Below, piece by piece: positions 45,427-58,700 of a stretch of 64,000 nt of DNA. The DNA is taken from contig CM065175.1 of NCBI GenBank assembly GCA_033026295.1, positions 26,082,875 to 26,146,874 on the forward strand, given 5' to 3'. How positions within the stretch are numbered: the first letter of the stretch is position 1; each line of letters starts with the position of its first letter. Under the pieces are notes generated by a model. That model made no database searches, had not been told where the DNA came from, and worked only from the letters and a program-made list of their open reading frames with translations. Source of the stretch: Channa striata (lineage: Eukaryota > Chordata > Actinopteri > Anabantiformes > Channidae). Made by a program: the position numbers and the translations under genes.

Positions 45427-47309
45427 TATATATAAAATACAATGTTTATTTAAGAAACATAGTTAATAAGACAACTTTTATAAATATAAAGCACACACAC
45501 ATACATATCCAGATAACACCCACCATCTTACAGTCACTTCAACTTTCCAAGCTGACTGCCTCACATTGTACATTCACTTATCTTATTTTAAATCATATTG
45601 TTTTGTATTATTTCTTTACATATTTCATATTGTGTAACACCTTTGCACTTTAAGTTTTTTTCCTGCTACTGTTAAGTGTTCTTAACTGTGCCTGGCAACG
45701 AACAGATTTCTGACCTTGATTCTGATTCTGATTCTGATTCTAATTCCCACTTATGCAAATCAGAAAAAGAAGGAGCACCCTCTCTGATTGTCAACCGCCT
45801 CTTCATCCCAAAATATGTATTAAGATAGATGTTAATACATATAAGTTTTTTGATGAATTTTTATTAAACTGTATTTTTTATTTTCGCTTTTTTTTTGTTA
45901 CGTTGTTCAATAGCTTAATTCCTCCCCAGCACAGAAAATATTTGCATCATCAGCAAACAAACCTAGTTTCAGCACATCAGATACTTTACAGAATAAATCA
46001 TTTCGGGCCCGACACAATCGGTGCCCAAAACTGATGAACAAACATCTCGAAGTGTAAATAGTTTCGAATCCGGTCCGACACTGTCCCCCTAAAACCCGCC
46101 CTTCCTGTTTATTAATTAATATGTCATACTCCAAATGCATATTTTCTGTGATCTATAGAATTTGCAGTTTCCTTGACTGAATCTGTTGTATATGTCGATG
46201 TGTTCTGTCTGAATCTATACTGACTGACAGTAATGAGAAGAAGAAACTGGTGAGTAGTTTGTGATTATGTTTGTCCCCAGATTTGTACAGAGGTTAAACT
46301 TCCACTATTTAGTTCTTTATATCGTATAAACCTATAAATAACAAGAATAAACTGTGAAACAAAGAATCTCATTCCTGCTGCTGCTGTAACATCCCCAGGT
46401 CATCTGGGGAGCTGCTTTTTTTTTCCTAATGTCTCAGAAGCCGAACTTGTCCAAGTCTGACCCCCAGTGGACAGTCACAGCTGGATCCTGGGCTGAGTCC
46501 ATCAGAGTCTGTCAGCAGGCAGGAGAGTTCAGTTAATACGCTGGGTCCGAGTTCCGGACCCAGTCTGAAAGCCTGTTATTGTTACTGTTAAAACCATAAC
46601 TCCTCCCAGGGGACTTTACTTTTTTATATAAGTTTGAATAATCAAAGATTTGACACTATTATTTCCAAATTCTTCAAGCATTTATTTATGTGTCCAACCA
46701 TCATTAGAGCCAGTTCATGACACTACTTTCTCAAAACTGTTCAACAGCACATCTTTAATAATAATTCATATGTTGATGCCGTGATATGGGCCTTGACACC
46801 ACCCCTCCTCGTCTCACTTGAATCCGTCCATCTCTGTCCTTGAGAACCTGTTCGTCTGGGTGGGACATCTCTCGCCCTCTTCCTCCTCTCTGGTCCCGTC
46901 TGGCTGCACTGAACACATCCTCCATTCTGGACTTTGATTCTCTCCCTGCCCTCCACCGATTCTTCACTCCAGGCCTCCGTTCTCACTGGAGGCGGCGGGT
47001 TGGGGGGGAGCAGCTGTGTGTGCTGGTGGGCTCATCACTTTCAGACAGCAGTCCCCTCGTTCAGGCAAGTGAAGAATACAGTTTATGTTCAGAGGAATCT
47101 GTTCTCTAACAATAAAGTCCATGCAGCTTATGATTTTTTCACCACATTTCGTTGTGAGCACCAGTTCTAGTTGTACTAGCATCTGTAGCCACCAGGCGAC
47201 ATCAGTGAGGCTCATAAACGCCTCAGTGTGAAGAAACACAACGGATGAATTGTGTCTAAATAAAGGGAGAGTTACATTAAAAAAAGTCATTGCCACTTTA
47301 ATACACATT
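44741..47309. other. unit C 3' flank and interunit spacer
   Basis: Short pieces match ctsk intron 4: near 45,040-45,070 (GACGTCGTCTCCCTCTGGCG) and 46,440-46,510 (GTCTGACCCCCAGTGGAC). Between them is AT-rich sequence with an (AT)n run, probably inserted. No gene recognised. Confidence 0.55.
45367..45422 (+). repeat. (AT)n microsatellite
   Basis: About 28 AT units. Confidence 0.95.
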
Positions 47310-48910
47310 CATACTTACATTAGCTGCACTGTGAGGCTGCAGCCCGCGGTTGCTTAGCTGAGCTAATAATAACTTGAGTTTGAAGACAATCCCAGATGTA
47401 AATATGAGAATTTGTGGTTACAGTCTCATTTCTTGTCTGTCTGTGGTGCCTTTTCAGTCATTATCATTATTTATATTAATTTTCTTTCTTGTCTCATCTA
47501 GAATGTATATATTTATTATGACTGTAAAATCAGTACTTCTTCCCATGGTGTGTGATGATGACTGAATAAACGGGCCCCAGCCGCTGGATTTGTTGGAACC
47601 AGAACGATGTTAAACAAGCTGGGATTTCAGCTTGTGCCACAGACGTATGAAATATCTCAGAGGAGGCTGCAGTTAACGTTTCAGCTCCTCAGCCTGTCAA
47701 TCATCCTTGTAAACCATGTCAGACCTGATGAAGATTATTCTGTGTTAGCTGATCCTCAGTTCAATGTCTGCAGACCTCCTTAGCTTCCTTCTTCTCTTTC
47801 TAATACGAAAACCTACGACGCACTTTCCCGCTGTGACACTCTGCTGACTGTGGACTGGAATTAACCGGAATCATCATCACACAACATGTCCGGATGTGGC
47901 AGTTATGAGGGATCTGCAGCTCCTGTTCTGTGGTCTGGAAATGTCCACCAGGATGTTGTTGTCTCTCCAATATTCATTTGAGATAACTAGGTCATACCCG
48001 GTAACACTGTCGATTAGTTCGTGTCGACCATACACAAAGGTTCACACACAAATACACAAAATGCAACGAACATGTGTGCGCCGCCATCATGTCCACAAAC
48101 GTTAGCACGTGTTTTATGGTTTATTATAGTGGAGGCTACGCTGATGACCTATGAATATGTCTGAAGCAGTTTCCTTGTAGATGCTGTGATGGCGCCTCAA
48201 TCATTGTCCAATCCTTCCTTACTCAAATTTTGATACTTTGTCTCTTTTTAATTTTATCTGCAATTTTTTTATTTACCATTTATTTGTTTATACAATATAC
48301 TGAACTAAAAGCACCGGTTGATGACTTTATATATGTATAAATATGACGCGTAGTTTTTCTGTTCATTTTCTGAGGAAAAGATGAAATCTGTCTGTTCTCA
48401 GCAGCGACTTGTCACTTCTTTCTTATTACTGAGTCGACTTGGCTCTGCGATTGCAAGATGCCAAGATCCCGTGACCGTCTGAGTCAACCAGTCGCTCATA
48501 TGACTGGAGCAAAGAATCCTGGGAGCTGAGCTGCTGCCAGTTATCTGGCGGTTTTGCTCAAATGAGAAACAGATGTGGCTGAACACAGGGAAGAAAACAG
48601 AAGTTCACTGTCAGACCAGGCCTCAGATCACGTTTTATCTTCCACAACAAAGAGAAAGAAATGGAAAATGATTCTCCACAATAGTGGTTCACCTCATCAA
48701 CGCACATTTAGATATTGACAGATGTTCCAACGGTCCAGATGAAAGTCGAGCTGTTGACTTCCTGCTGACCGCGGCAGTGAGTAAATCACTTGACTGTGAC
48801 CCTGAGGAGCAGCGAAGCTGCATTTATGTGAAACATCCTTATTTTCAGACAGTTATTGACCTGTCGGGAAGGTTTCTGGTTTCTGTGGATGTTCCAGTAG
48901 ATTCACATTT
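47310..48910 (+). repeat. upstream flank of the ctsk unit
   Basis: Patches at 47,316-47,410, 48,225-48,300 and 48,390-48,910 match the flank of unit A (24,700-26,160), for example TGGGAGCTGAGCTGCTGCCA and GATGTTCCAGTAGATTCA. More diverged than the A/C pair. Confidence 0.6.
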
Positions 48911-49443
48911 ACCTTAGACCAGTTATCTCAACCGTGAAAAAGGAAATAAGAAAAGCAAATACATTTTGCCTTATTCTTTTTGCTTATATGGCACATTCCT
49001 TTCTCTATGTCTCTGTTCAATTTTTAAACTTTGTTCCACTTTCGGCCCAATACACATGTTGTGCCCACCTCAAGCTAAGGAACCGAGCTGGGTTCTTCTT
49101 CTTCTGAGTCCTTCTCCAAGAAGTTCACTGTTCACAGCTTCTGCTGTTCCAGCAATAACCATCCAAAGAGTGAATCATGTCAGCTGGACTCATCATGTTC
49201 GCTGCTCATCCTTCAGGGACCGTTAGGGGAGGGGACAACAGGGTGGAGACATCAAGATGCAAGACACGTTTTTTCTGCCTAACAGGCCTATTGAGGCCAG
49301 GTGTGAAACAGCTAGTCTGAAGGATATAACCAGGTCCCTTGGACTTACGAAGCGAGCAGCGAAACATGCCTAACTAAAACATTTTTGACATGTGATCAGA
49401 TAATGATGCCTGTAAACCTTTAGACACCACAGGCAGCCTTTAG

Positions 49444-49660
49444 CTTTACATTTACATTTGTCAGATGCTTTTGTCCAAAACGACTTACAACGCAGCAAAG
49501 CTCTAAGTCGAGGGGAAAACAGTGTTTCCGTTTCATGAGATGCAGGTACAAAGAGCAGAAAGGAACAACTTTGTCTTGTCCTTGACGTGTTGTGTCGTGT
49601 CACGTTACCGTCGGACACTCCAGGAACATCACCCTTTGACGCTAACCCTGACATCAGTGG
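49444..49660. repeat. dispersed teleost repeat
   Basis: Starts TTTACATTTACATTTGTCAG then TTTTGTCCAAAACGACTTAC, the common fish motif, and continues to TTTCATGAGATGCAGGTACA. Same family as 32,558-32,700 and 53,811-54,110. Confidence 0.6.
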
Positions 49661-51520
49661 TATTCTTTCCTGAACCTGCACAGGATTCTCACATGGATCA
49701 GGGGTCTTCGGCTTGACAGTCTAGTGCACCACTCACAAAATACATTGAGACATAATGAAAAACGTATTATATTTGCTACGAAAACCTAATCACATTTGCA
49801 GTTTAGTTGTACAGAAAAGTAATTTAGTTACATTTGTTACATTTATTAGGCACAAAGAAATACAACATTAGTTATCGGGAGAGACGCAGCAAGACGACAT
49901 CAAAGTGGCGACAAAGGCCAATAGACACCTACTGTAAAGCAAATAAGAAAAGGATAAATATTAAAAAGAAAAGTAAATGTTGCTCTTCTTTTTCTAACTC
50001 ACGCTGTTTAACAAGGGTGACGATTATCGGTATTATCAGCCGGGCGAACGCAGAGACGGGGCTTCAGTTCACCGATGAGTCACACACGCCTCAACGGACA
50101 TATGAGCTACACGGGATGCTCTTATATTTAGCTGAATGACTACATGCTCTCGGAGTCACACGACATGTTCATATATACACGCAGACTTGACACGTTGGGC
50201 TGTTGACTAAGAGCAGGAGGAAGTATGTATCCATCCAAAACCCAGACGACACGGCCCAGAGAATAAATATGGCAAAGATATTTTCGTCCTGGGCTGGGAA
50301 TTTTATCTGGACGACTTGACGCTTGTGATTAACATGTTGATGCATGTTCAAAGCTCCTCAGGGCTCCTCTTGAAAAAATGAGCAGCACGACTGACTGGGA
50401 ACCTTCAAATGCTAATGCTAATAAAGGCAAATCCCACATTTGACCTCGTTCTCGGGTTTCAGTGTTTAGTTAAATCTTGTCGACGTCCACGTTTGCTCAG
50501 TGATGCTCTTCATTCAGTTTGTGGCTTTGCATGAAGACACATCGGTGTTTCCGAAAATGAAAAATACCTTTAACCTGTAATTTGACTGTGTGCTGTGTTG
50601 GTTTTCTGGTTATTCTGCATCTTACGACAGGCCTCGTTTCCTTCTTTATGAAAACAGGAAAATAAGAAAGTTTCTACAGGAATCCTGTGTGAGGCTCTGG
50701 CTTGGCCCGAGACAACGGCAGCTCTTTTTGACACGCTGGCTTCTTCATTCCATGTTGTTGTGGCATTAGTCCACGTCGGACACACAATGCGTCTCTGAGT
50801 GTCTGAGTGCAGTCGCACGTGATCTTATTGTGTGTGTGAGACGTTGAAATGTTTGCTGGAGATGGTTCTGCTTCCACATGTCGGCCTGTGGCTCTGTTTG
50901 CCAGGCTGAAAAAGTATTTTCGGATTTGACACAGATGTGATATTCCCCCTGCTGATGTCTCCTCCTGCTTTCCTATAATTCATATTTTGTGTTGCCGGTG
51001 ACTCGAGTTTTATTTGTGCCCGTATAAACACACACGTCTTATCCTGCAAATAACACGGGGCTTTAGTGTAATTTGCACGTTTGCATTTACAGTTGACACG
51101 ACCTTTGTTTTCCATTCGTCACTGTTGCATTTTCAAATACATTTTGGCAAGAACAGCTTCTGTTTTATTCTATTCTAAAGTTTATCATTTGAATCAGAAG
51201 CTTGTGATGAATCCCACAGGTTTAGTGAGTTTCTGAATGTTTCATTTGTTGCATTGCTGATGTTCTAGATACCTGAGGTAGAATGAAATGACACGGCATC
51301 AGAGAAGCAAAAGACAATCTCTGGCACATGTTGTAGAGTCTTTTAAAGGTAAAACATCCTGTCTGTTCAGAAAAGAACAAAGCACATGCACAAGTTTTAC
51401 AGATGTTTCTAATGTTGGATTAAAGTTATTAAACTTATTTTTTGAACCTTCTGCACCTTTTTAAAACTGACTGGGTTCATCGCCAGCCTCTGTGAAGTTT
51501 TCAGTCCTGTAATCCAACAC
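49661..51520. other. distal 5' region of ctsk
   Basis: No gene recognised. The segment 50,660-50,830 (CAGGAATCCTGTGTGAGGCT) matches 26,630-26,810 upstream of copy A, so it belongs to the duplicated promoter region. Confidence 0.5.
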
Positions 51521-51521
51521 T

Positions 51522-51729
51522 TGACGTCATCTGGTTCAGGGATCTTTGCTATGTGAGAGAAACCAGATGTGATTCCCCCGCCTAGAGAGAGAAGAAAACT
51601 CCTCCCCAGACTTGGAGCTCCCGTTGTACTTCCTCAAAATCCAACTGATATAAAGACACTGACCTACTTTGACAACAGAGGAACACGACTCAGACGGCTC
51701 CTACAAACTCTTTCACGTCTGGATTCAAG
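51522..51729 (+). promoter_or_regulatory. ctsk: ctsk promoter: CRE, TATA box, non-coding exon 1
   Basis: A perfect CRE TGACGTCA lies at 51,522-51,529, TATAAA at 51,649-51,654, and a 5' UTR exon (about 51,679-51,729) ends GGATTCAAG|GTAAAG. The TATA and exon 1 are shared with copies A and C; the CRE was not seen at the same position in those copies. Confidence 0.7.
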
Positions 51730-52121
51730 GTAAAGTCGACTCTTTACTGATTTCCTCATACAAAGTTTTACTTTCAGTTTTGTGAATCCTTCTCTTGGAG
51801 ACGGTTCTCTGCTGCTAAACGGACTCGTGCATGTGGGAGCTGCACTGAGATTCTGAGTTTGTCCTTTGGAATTCAGGCTCAGATAAATTCATACGTACTT
51901 TTTCCAGATTGGAAACTAATTAGCTTTAATAGGATTAGGAGGACAGAAGGATTTTTGACCCAGTTGCACCTTTAAAGGATGATGAAGTCAGAGCTACAGA
52001 GCTCTGCCTTCTGCAAAGTTATTGCCACATATTTCTGGAAATTTCATAAGAGACATAAAAAACATTAATATAAATGTTTTGTAAAATATGAATGTATTGT
52101 AAGAAAGAAATGAGACCAGGA

Positions 52122-52438
52122 GATTTTTTCTCATATGGCTAAACAGCCATGTTCCAGTAAACTGTAAAATCATTTGCATGTAGATCATGAGACCCTGCTA
52201 TGTAAATCACTGCGTTTCCATCAAAAGCCCCGAGGGTGAAGCCATGGCACAGACACCAAATGTGTGTAGGAAGGAGAGAGTGTGAAGCAGTTCACTGTGC
52301 ACAGCCTCAAAGCTCAAGGAGACCGGCGCTTCTCTGCCTCCACTTCAGTCCAACTCAACAAGTCAGTGGCAGAAACGCCGATTAAAGGCAGGATGTCGTG
52401 ACACAGCAGGGAACAATCAGAGGTGCTAAAGAAAAGCT
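52122..52438 (+). repeat. 317-bp ctsk intron 1 block nearly identical in copy A
   Basis: Partner of 27,411-27,727; two mismatches, no gaps. Possible intronic enhancer or a gene-conversion tract. Confidence 0.85.
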
Positions 52439-52912
52439 CAGACTTCGGTGATTTTATTTTAGCCTGGAATTAAAAATAAAAAGAGGAAGAACCAAGAGCA
52501 TTTTTAAAAAATACAACAATTAAAAGTTCCGGTCACTGCGGTTGGGCCTCGTGTGTTTTTAATACGAAGCTGCAGGAAAGCTGCAAAAATTACACAAACT
52601 CAGCATTTTTTGTTTTATGGCTGGTGATTCCTGGAAGCAGGAGTCATGTGTTATTCTGCAACTCAGCTCTGAATACACGTAGACTTTTCCTCCAATTGTT
52701 CTGTTTGAGAATTTCCAAAGAAAGACAAACTACAGCAGCATCTTTTTTTCATTTGATGTGTAACAAAACATGTGTTAACTATTTTACACTGTGGTATAAT
52801 CACCTTGAACATTTCATTTCCTTTTAGAAACTAATGCAGGTTAGAACACCTGAACGTGGTTAAAAGATTTGGTGTTTGACCGTGTTGGTTTGTGCGTTGC
52901 TGCTCTTGCAGG

Positions 52913-55731
52913 ATGTTGTCGACTCTCTTTGTGTTGCTGCTGGCAGCCTCAGCTCTGGGCCACTTGGATGAAGCCACCCTGGATGCAGAGTGGGAGCAGT
53001 GGAAGATCGCACACAAGAAAGAGTACAACGGCCTGGTAAGTGTCTCACCAGGCACTGGTATTTGTGTTTCCAACGTGACGGGACAAAGTGTGAAGTAGGA
53101 ATCGTTAGAGGAAGGTTGTTTCCCTGGTGACGATGGCCTTACATGACTTACTTACCTTATCCAGAGAAAACATGATTTGACAAGAAAGGCAAAAAAGGTC
53201 CAACAAATCTTTACGAGCTCATTTAGATGCACACTTTAATAAATTCTCTGTACTAGGATTTTCTGGAATAAATTCCAACTTTGTGCTTATTACTCAGAAC
53301 TGCAAGGTTGCAAAAATCCTTGAGAAATGCACCGAGCTCTGAATATGTTTTCAGAAGTGTAGGCAGAATTGAGGACAAAGAGGAACAGATCGGAGTGACA
53401 TCAGTGGGAACATGTTCATAAAAGCAAAACTGTATGTTTTTTTCGAAACATCTGCGTCTCAGTTGAGTTTACTGAAGACTTTCCTTTCAGCTCTTTAGTA
53501 GAAAAGTGATCTACAAAATGTCAGTGATCTATTAAATCTATTTTATTAGAAGATCATAAAGACACTGCGGTCACCGATTTTCTTTTGTCTCTGGCTTCAA
53601 GCATTTTGTGACCCCGCCTCTCTTTCAGTTTCAGTGAGTTGCTCAACATGTGGACATTTTTGTTTTGAACTCTCTGTCCACATCTGACTCACTTTAATAG
53701 TCAGTTCACTGTTGGTCTCCTGGCTCTTAGTCGGCCTGTTTCTGATATTTACAAGGGAGGAAACATTAAACAGATCAGAATTCCCTTTTAGAATCTTCAC
53801 CTCTTCTGCTCAATGATCCCATGATGATGGAACGAGCTGCCAAACTCGGCACGCTCACTCCCAATATTTAAAAAACTGCTGAACACAGAAGTCGTCCACA
53901 TGGTGCTTTACACCTAAACTAAAAAAAAAACTAAGAAAAAAAAACCCAAACACCCTCTCCTTCTTTTCTGCTCTTTCTTGTACCTACATCTCATGAAACG
54001 GAAACTCTTCTTTGATAGCACTTTGCTTTGATGTTTTCGCCTTGCACAGATGTTTGCTGCCTTGTACCTCACTTCTAAGTTGCCAAATGAGTCAACGTAA
54101 ATGTAAATGTTTTACTCTCATCTCACTGGCTTCATTGTTCTTGTTTGTTCAGCATTTGTTAGATTTTATGTTTAATAAAATAAGCACAAAGTTAAATGGT
54201 TGACCCAGATTGAAAAGAAGGCGGTTTGATTGAAGAATCTTATAGTGTTAGTCCTTTAACCTTAAGTAAGATGTGTTTTGCTGCATTTTGTGCTCTTGGG
54301 CCATTCAAATATTTACACTGTCTACGTATATTCAACCAAGAAGCTTGAATGAAAAATACAGTGTCATCAGCATATTATCGATTTTTGTATTTTTAGTTCC
54401 TACTGCAAAACCTGGAATGTCTGTGTTTGGATGTGTTGCAGGGGCAAGAATGAAAAAAGAAGGACAGTTTTCCACTAGGACAATGTTCCTTCACAGCTGC
54501 TCAGTTGCTATTTCCTGAAATCAGTTTCTCTGGTAGTGGTTTTGCGGTGTCTCAGAGAAGTGACCTGAGCCTCACTCTTCTAACCAGTCAGAGAATTTCA
54601 ATTATTTATGCTTGATTGGTAAATTCTTGAGCATTCTCATTTATTATAATTTTATTTAAAAAACCTGAAGTGCTGGGGATAGCATGATGGAGTGTAGCAG
54701 AGCAGCGCTTGCACTAGTTTAAGTTGAGTATTGTAGCTGTTTGAAGTTGGCAAAAAGTGTGACCTCGGGTAAAGGTTCACAAGTAATAGGACAATAAGTA
54801 GAAGTGTTTTATCTTTGTGATTTTGTCACTATGAAAACACATTTCCCCCAATTTTTACCAAGGGCTTTGAGCATTAGAATATAATTATAAAAATCCAGCT
54901 GAAGGTTCCGCAGATATCTGTATCATGAATTGGTCTGGAGGAGAAACTTTAAACAAGTAATAAGCGTGTTTGTTACAGAAGAGCCAACCAGGTGTTTGGT
55001 TCCTTTATTTGTTCTCTGATCTGTTCTAGTTTCTGTAAAAGAACAAAGTAGCTCATTTGGGACAAACACACTGGCATCTGACAGGTGTCCGGTAAACTGC
55101 TCAAACATTGGCAGTAATAAAGTGGCTCTTTATGTTTAGAATATACCTTTTTAATTATGGCGTCACTTGTCTTTTAAGCATTTGACAAGTTAAATTGTTA
55201 TGTTACATCACTAAGTGTAAATCTAGGCAGGTTCTGTACCGTAAATGATCAAGGGGAACCACAGTGACTGGAAAAACTAGAACTGTGAGAGGAGCGCTGG
55301 CTGCTCTACTTCCGTGTTTTGGCCTGTAGTGGAAATAAGACATAGAGTTCGAAAACAGAGAAGTGAAATTAAAACAGGACATGCACAATGAGAACCGACC
55401 TCATCCTCCCCACACTCAGTCAGCAGTTCAGAACGGCTGTAGTCCAACAACTGCCTTGATTTGGGAGTTTTTCGTTTGACGAATTCGACATCATCATTGT
55501 TATATCAACTTCCCAAATGGGGAAATTTCTCTCACCTGTTTTTACCTTTTTGCTGCTTCAATTTCACGGTCACTAAAATTCCCAGTTTCCCTTCTTCTTT
55601 TCACTTCTGGTTCTTGTCGGTGCACAAAGCAGGAAATCTAGTGTTAGACTAGAAATAGGGGCCATGTTTCCTTCCTGAGCATCTGCTGTCCCCCCATTCT
55701 TCACCTCGAGCCACTTTGTGTGTGTGTGTGT

Positions 55732-55798
<67 letters not shown>

Positions 55799-58700
55799 TA
55801 TGTATCTACTGCACTTACAGTATTCGAGCATGTGGAGGAACTAAAACTCTCACCTGACTTAGCACCTGACTGCATTGTATTCACTGTTCGAGTCACCAGC
55901 AGCACTGACATTAACACGTTGCATATAAACAAAAGTCCGTCTCACACTGTTATTTCTTAGCCCATAATTAAGAAATTTAAACAATTCTAATAACAGTTTA
56001 CCTTATAACAAACACACCAAGTTCTGATAAAGTGTAAAAAATCTTGAACATGAATGGCAGCATTGTAACTATAGAAGCTGAACTAAGACAAATATGTGTG
56101 TTTGGTTAATTGTCCTTAAAAATCTAACTGGGCTGAAATAAACTAAGTTTGTTAATTAAAAGAAACATTTGGCCCATTTGACCAGATTCATTTCCTTCAG
56201 CTGTCAGACGCTAATGACGGAGGAAAGAAAGGGAGCAAAGCAGGTGACAGAAGAACAAGTGGAATAGAATCCGTATGTTGTACTAACAAACTGAGTTTAA
56301 AAACCTGCACAAATGAGTAAAGTATCATTTATATTTGAGAAAATGTGCTAAGAATTACCATTTCTAATCATATAATTCCAGGTGAAATATGCTGCGTGTG
56401 TAACGTACAGTAGAATATCTCTCCATGTTGTTTAGGTTCTTATGCACCAGTTCATGGATGCAGAGCGTAAACTTCACTGTCAGCAGCTGGAAAAAGTTGA
56501 AAATCTTGTTGATTTGTTGTTGAAAATCTGAAAATTCTGTCAACAGAAACTAAAGTTTGGTTTTGTACTCTTGCTCTTTTTCTCTCAGGATGAAGAGGGG
56601 ATCCGTAAGGCTATATGGGAGAAGAACATGCGAATGATCGAGGCCCACAACCAGGAGGCAGCACTGGGAATGCACAGCTACGAGCTGGGGATGAACCACC
56701 TGGGTGACATGGTGAGTCTGAGGCACGTGACGTGTTCAAACGGTCCGTCCCAAAAGTATCCGAGTGAACACGGGGAATCAAACAGCAGGTTTTACCTTGG
56801 GTAGTTCATCGTGGTGGAAAACAACGGCATCGGTGTCAGACAGAGACACAGACAGAGACACAGACAGAGACACAGACAGAGACACAGACAGACCTGCATG
56901 TCGGCATTCTCTCCAACAATCTTTGAGATGCTTCAGATACCAACATTGTTCGCGACTCCATGCAGAGAACTCTATTTCTGTCCCCTCCTGTCCACTCACC
57001 TCTCTGTGTTAGCTCTGAAGAATCACATGCTGTCACGCCTCTCACCACCGCTTTCATCTGGCTCAGTTCAGCTGCTGGGACGCCAGTTGTCTCCGGTTGA
57101 TGGGGTAAAACAATGTCCAAGCGTCACAGCAAATATAGCGTCCAGGCCGTTCAGGTCTGAGCTTCCACACATTTTGAATATTAGCTCCTCAGCAGTTCTG
57201 ATCTTTGGCTGCTGTCGTCTTTCTTTTCATTCACCCATTCATGCTGCAGCTCCATGAGGTGGTGAAGGATGAGGGCGGAGTCAGCACAGGTTGTCTTTGC
57301 ATCAAGATGCCAACGGAAACAAGCTGTTTGTCAGTATAAGGACAAATAAAGGCTGGTTTATTAGTTCTGGATAAATTTCATGTTCATGTGGGAACAGGTG
57401 GGCCAGAAATTAAACATGTGTTTCCGTTTTTGTTGAAATGAAAGACATTAACAGACGGTGTGTGTTTCTTCCATTAACGATCTCTGCTGACGGCCTCAGA
57501 TGTAAATGAAGCGCTGGGAAATTCTGATAGTATGAAAAAATAACCAGCAGTTATGCTGTGACAGTCAGAACAGAAATCACTCTAATTCTTCTTTTGCTGT
57601 TCACGTGTCTGTTTTGACATCATTTTTCATGAAGTGTTTTTTGTGTGTTCTGTTTTCTCTATTTGACATTTGTTCAGTGCAGAAAGACTCGTCCCTTTAA
57701 ATCCAACTCTTCATGAAATACTTTTCATCTCCAGTCTCTCCACTCAGTCAAATTCTCCCTCTTCCACATCTTACCTACTTGTTCTCGGCGTTAGTCTAAA
57801 AATAAATCCTCTCTGTCTCCTTCTCTTGGCTCTCGTCCTACAGGAACGATTTGAAGTTTCATACTGTCAATCGAGTCAGAAACTCCAGCTTTTTTTTACA
57901 CGTGACACTAAAAAAGACACAAACTTTCATAAAAGCAACGTTCACTGTGTCTCTGTTCATGCAGACGTCAGAAGAAGTGTCTGAGAAGATGACCGGCCTG
58001 CTCGTCCCCGAGAACCGGGAGCGCAGCTTCACTATGGCTCTAGACGACAAAGTGTCCAAGATCCCGAAATCTGTCGACTACCGCAAGAAGGGCATGGTGA
58101 CTCCAGTGAGGGACCAGGTCAGGCAACAAATGTGAACTTATTCATTGTTTATGATTATATACGTGTTTTTTGGCAGTTAAAAAACATCTACTACAGCACA
58201 TGAATTGATGAGTATTATGTTGATTCTCGGTGAGATGCAGTACAGACAGTAATGAACTGCTGTGCAGCATCCTCAGCTTGAACAGCTTCATGAGTTTAGT
58301 GTCGATCCCACAAATTTAATGTTTGGATAAAAAAATTGATTTGCACCAAAATGAGACAGCCTTCCTGTAAAGTATCACGAGGTTTAAGCAGCTGTAGCAA
58401 ACGTACCCAGCCCGTTGTCATTACCAAAAGGTAAAGAAAAGCCGCCTTCGTCCAGTTCCTTGGTCTTACATGCTGATTTGACGACTAAAGAAATGAAAAT
58501 CTTTCATCGGGAGGTGGATGGTACAAGAAGACGCAGGACATTCCCACAGAAAACCAGGGTTTGACTCTAGATTTTAGATACTGAAGCATTGTCAGGAGGA
58601 CGTTGGGGTGGACGGATGGGTCAACAAAGCAGAGTAAACATTTTGCCACCGTGTTTATTTCGTGCCGTAACTAAATCAACCAGATGCATCTTGTGCCTGA

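Noticed and set aside
46741..47308. Overlapping frames of 70-114 codons on both strands
   Set aside because: No recognisable protein features; located in the spacer between units C and ctsk.
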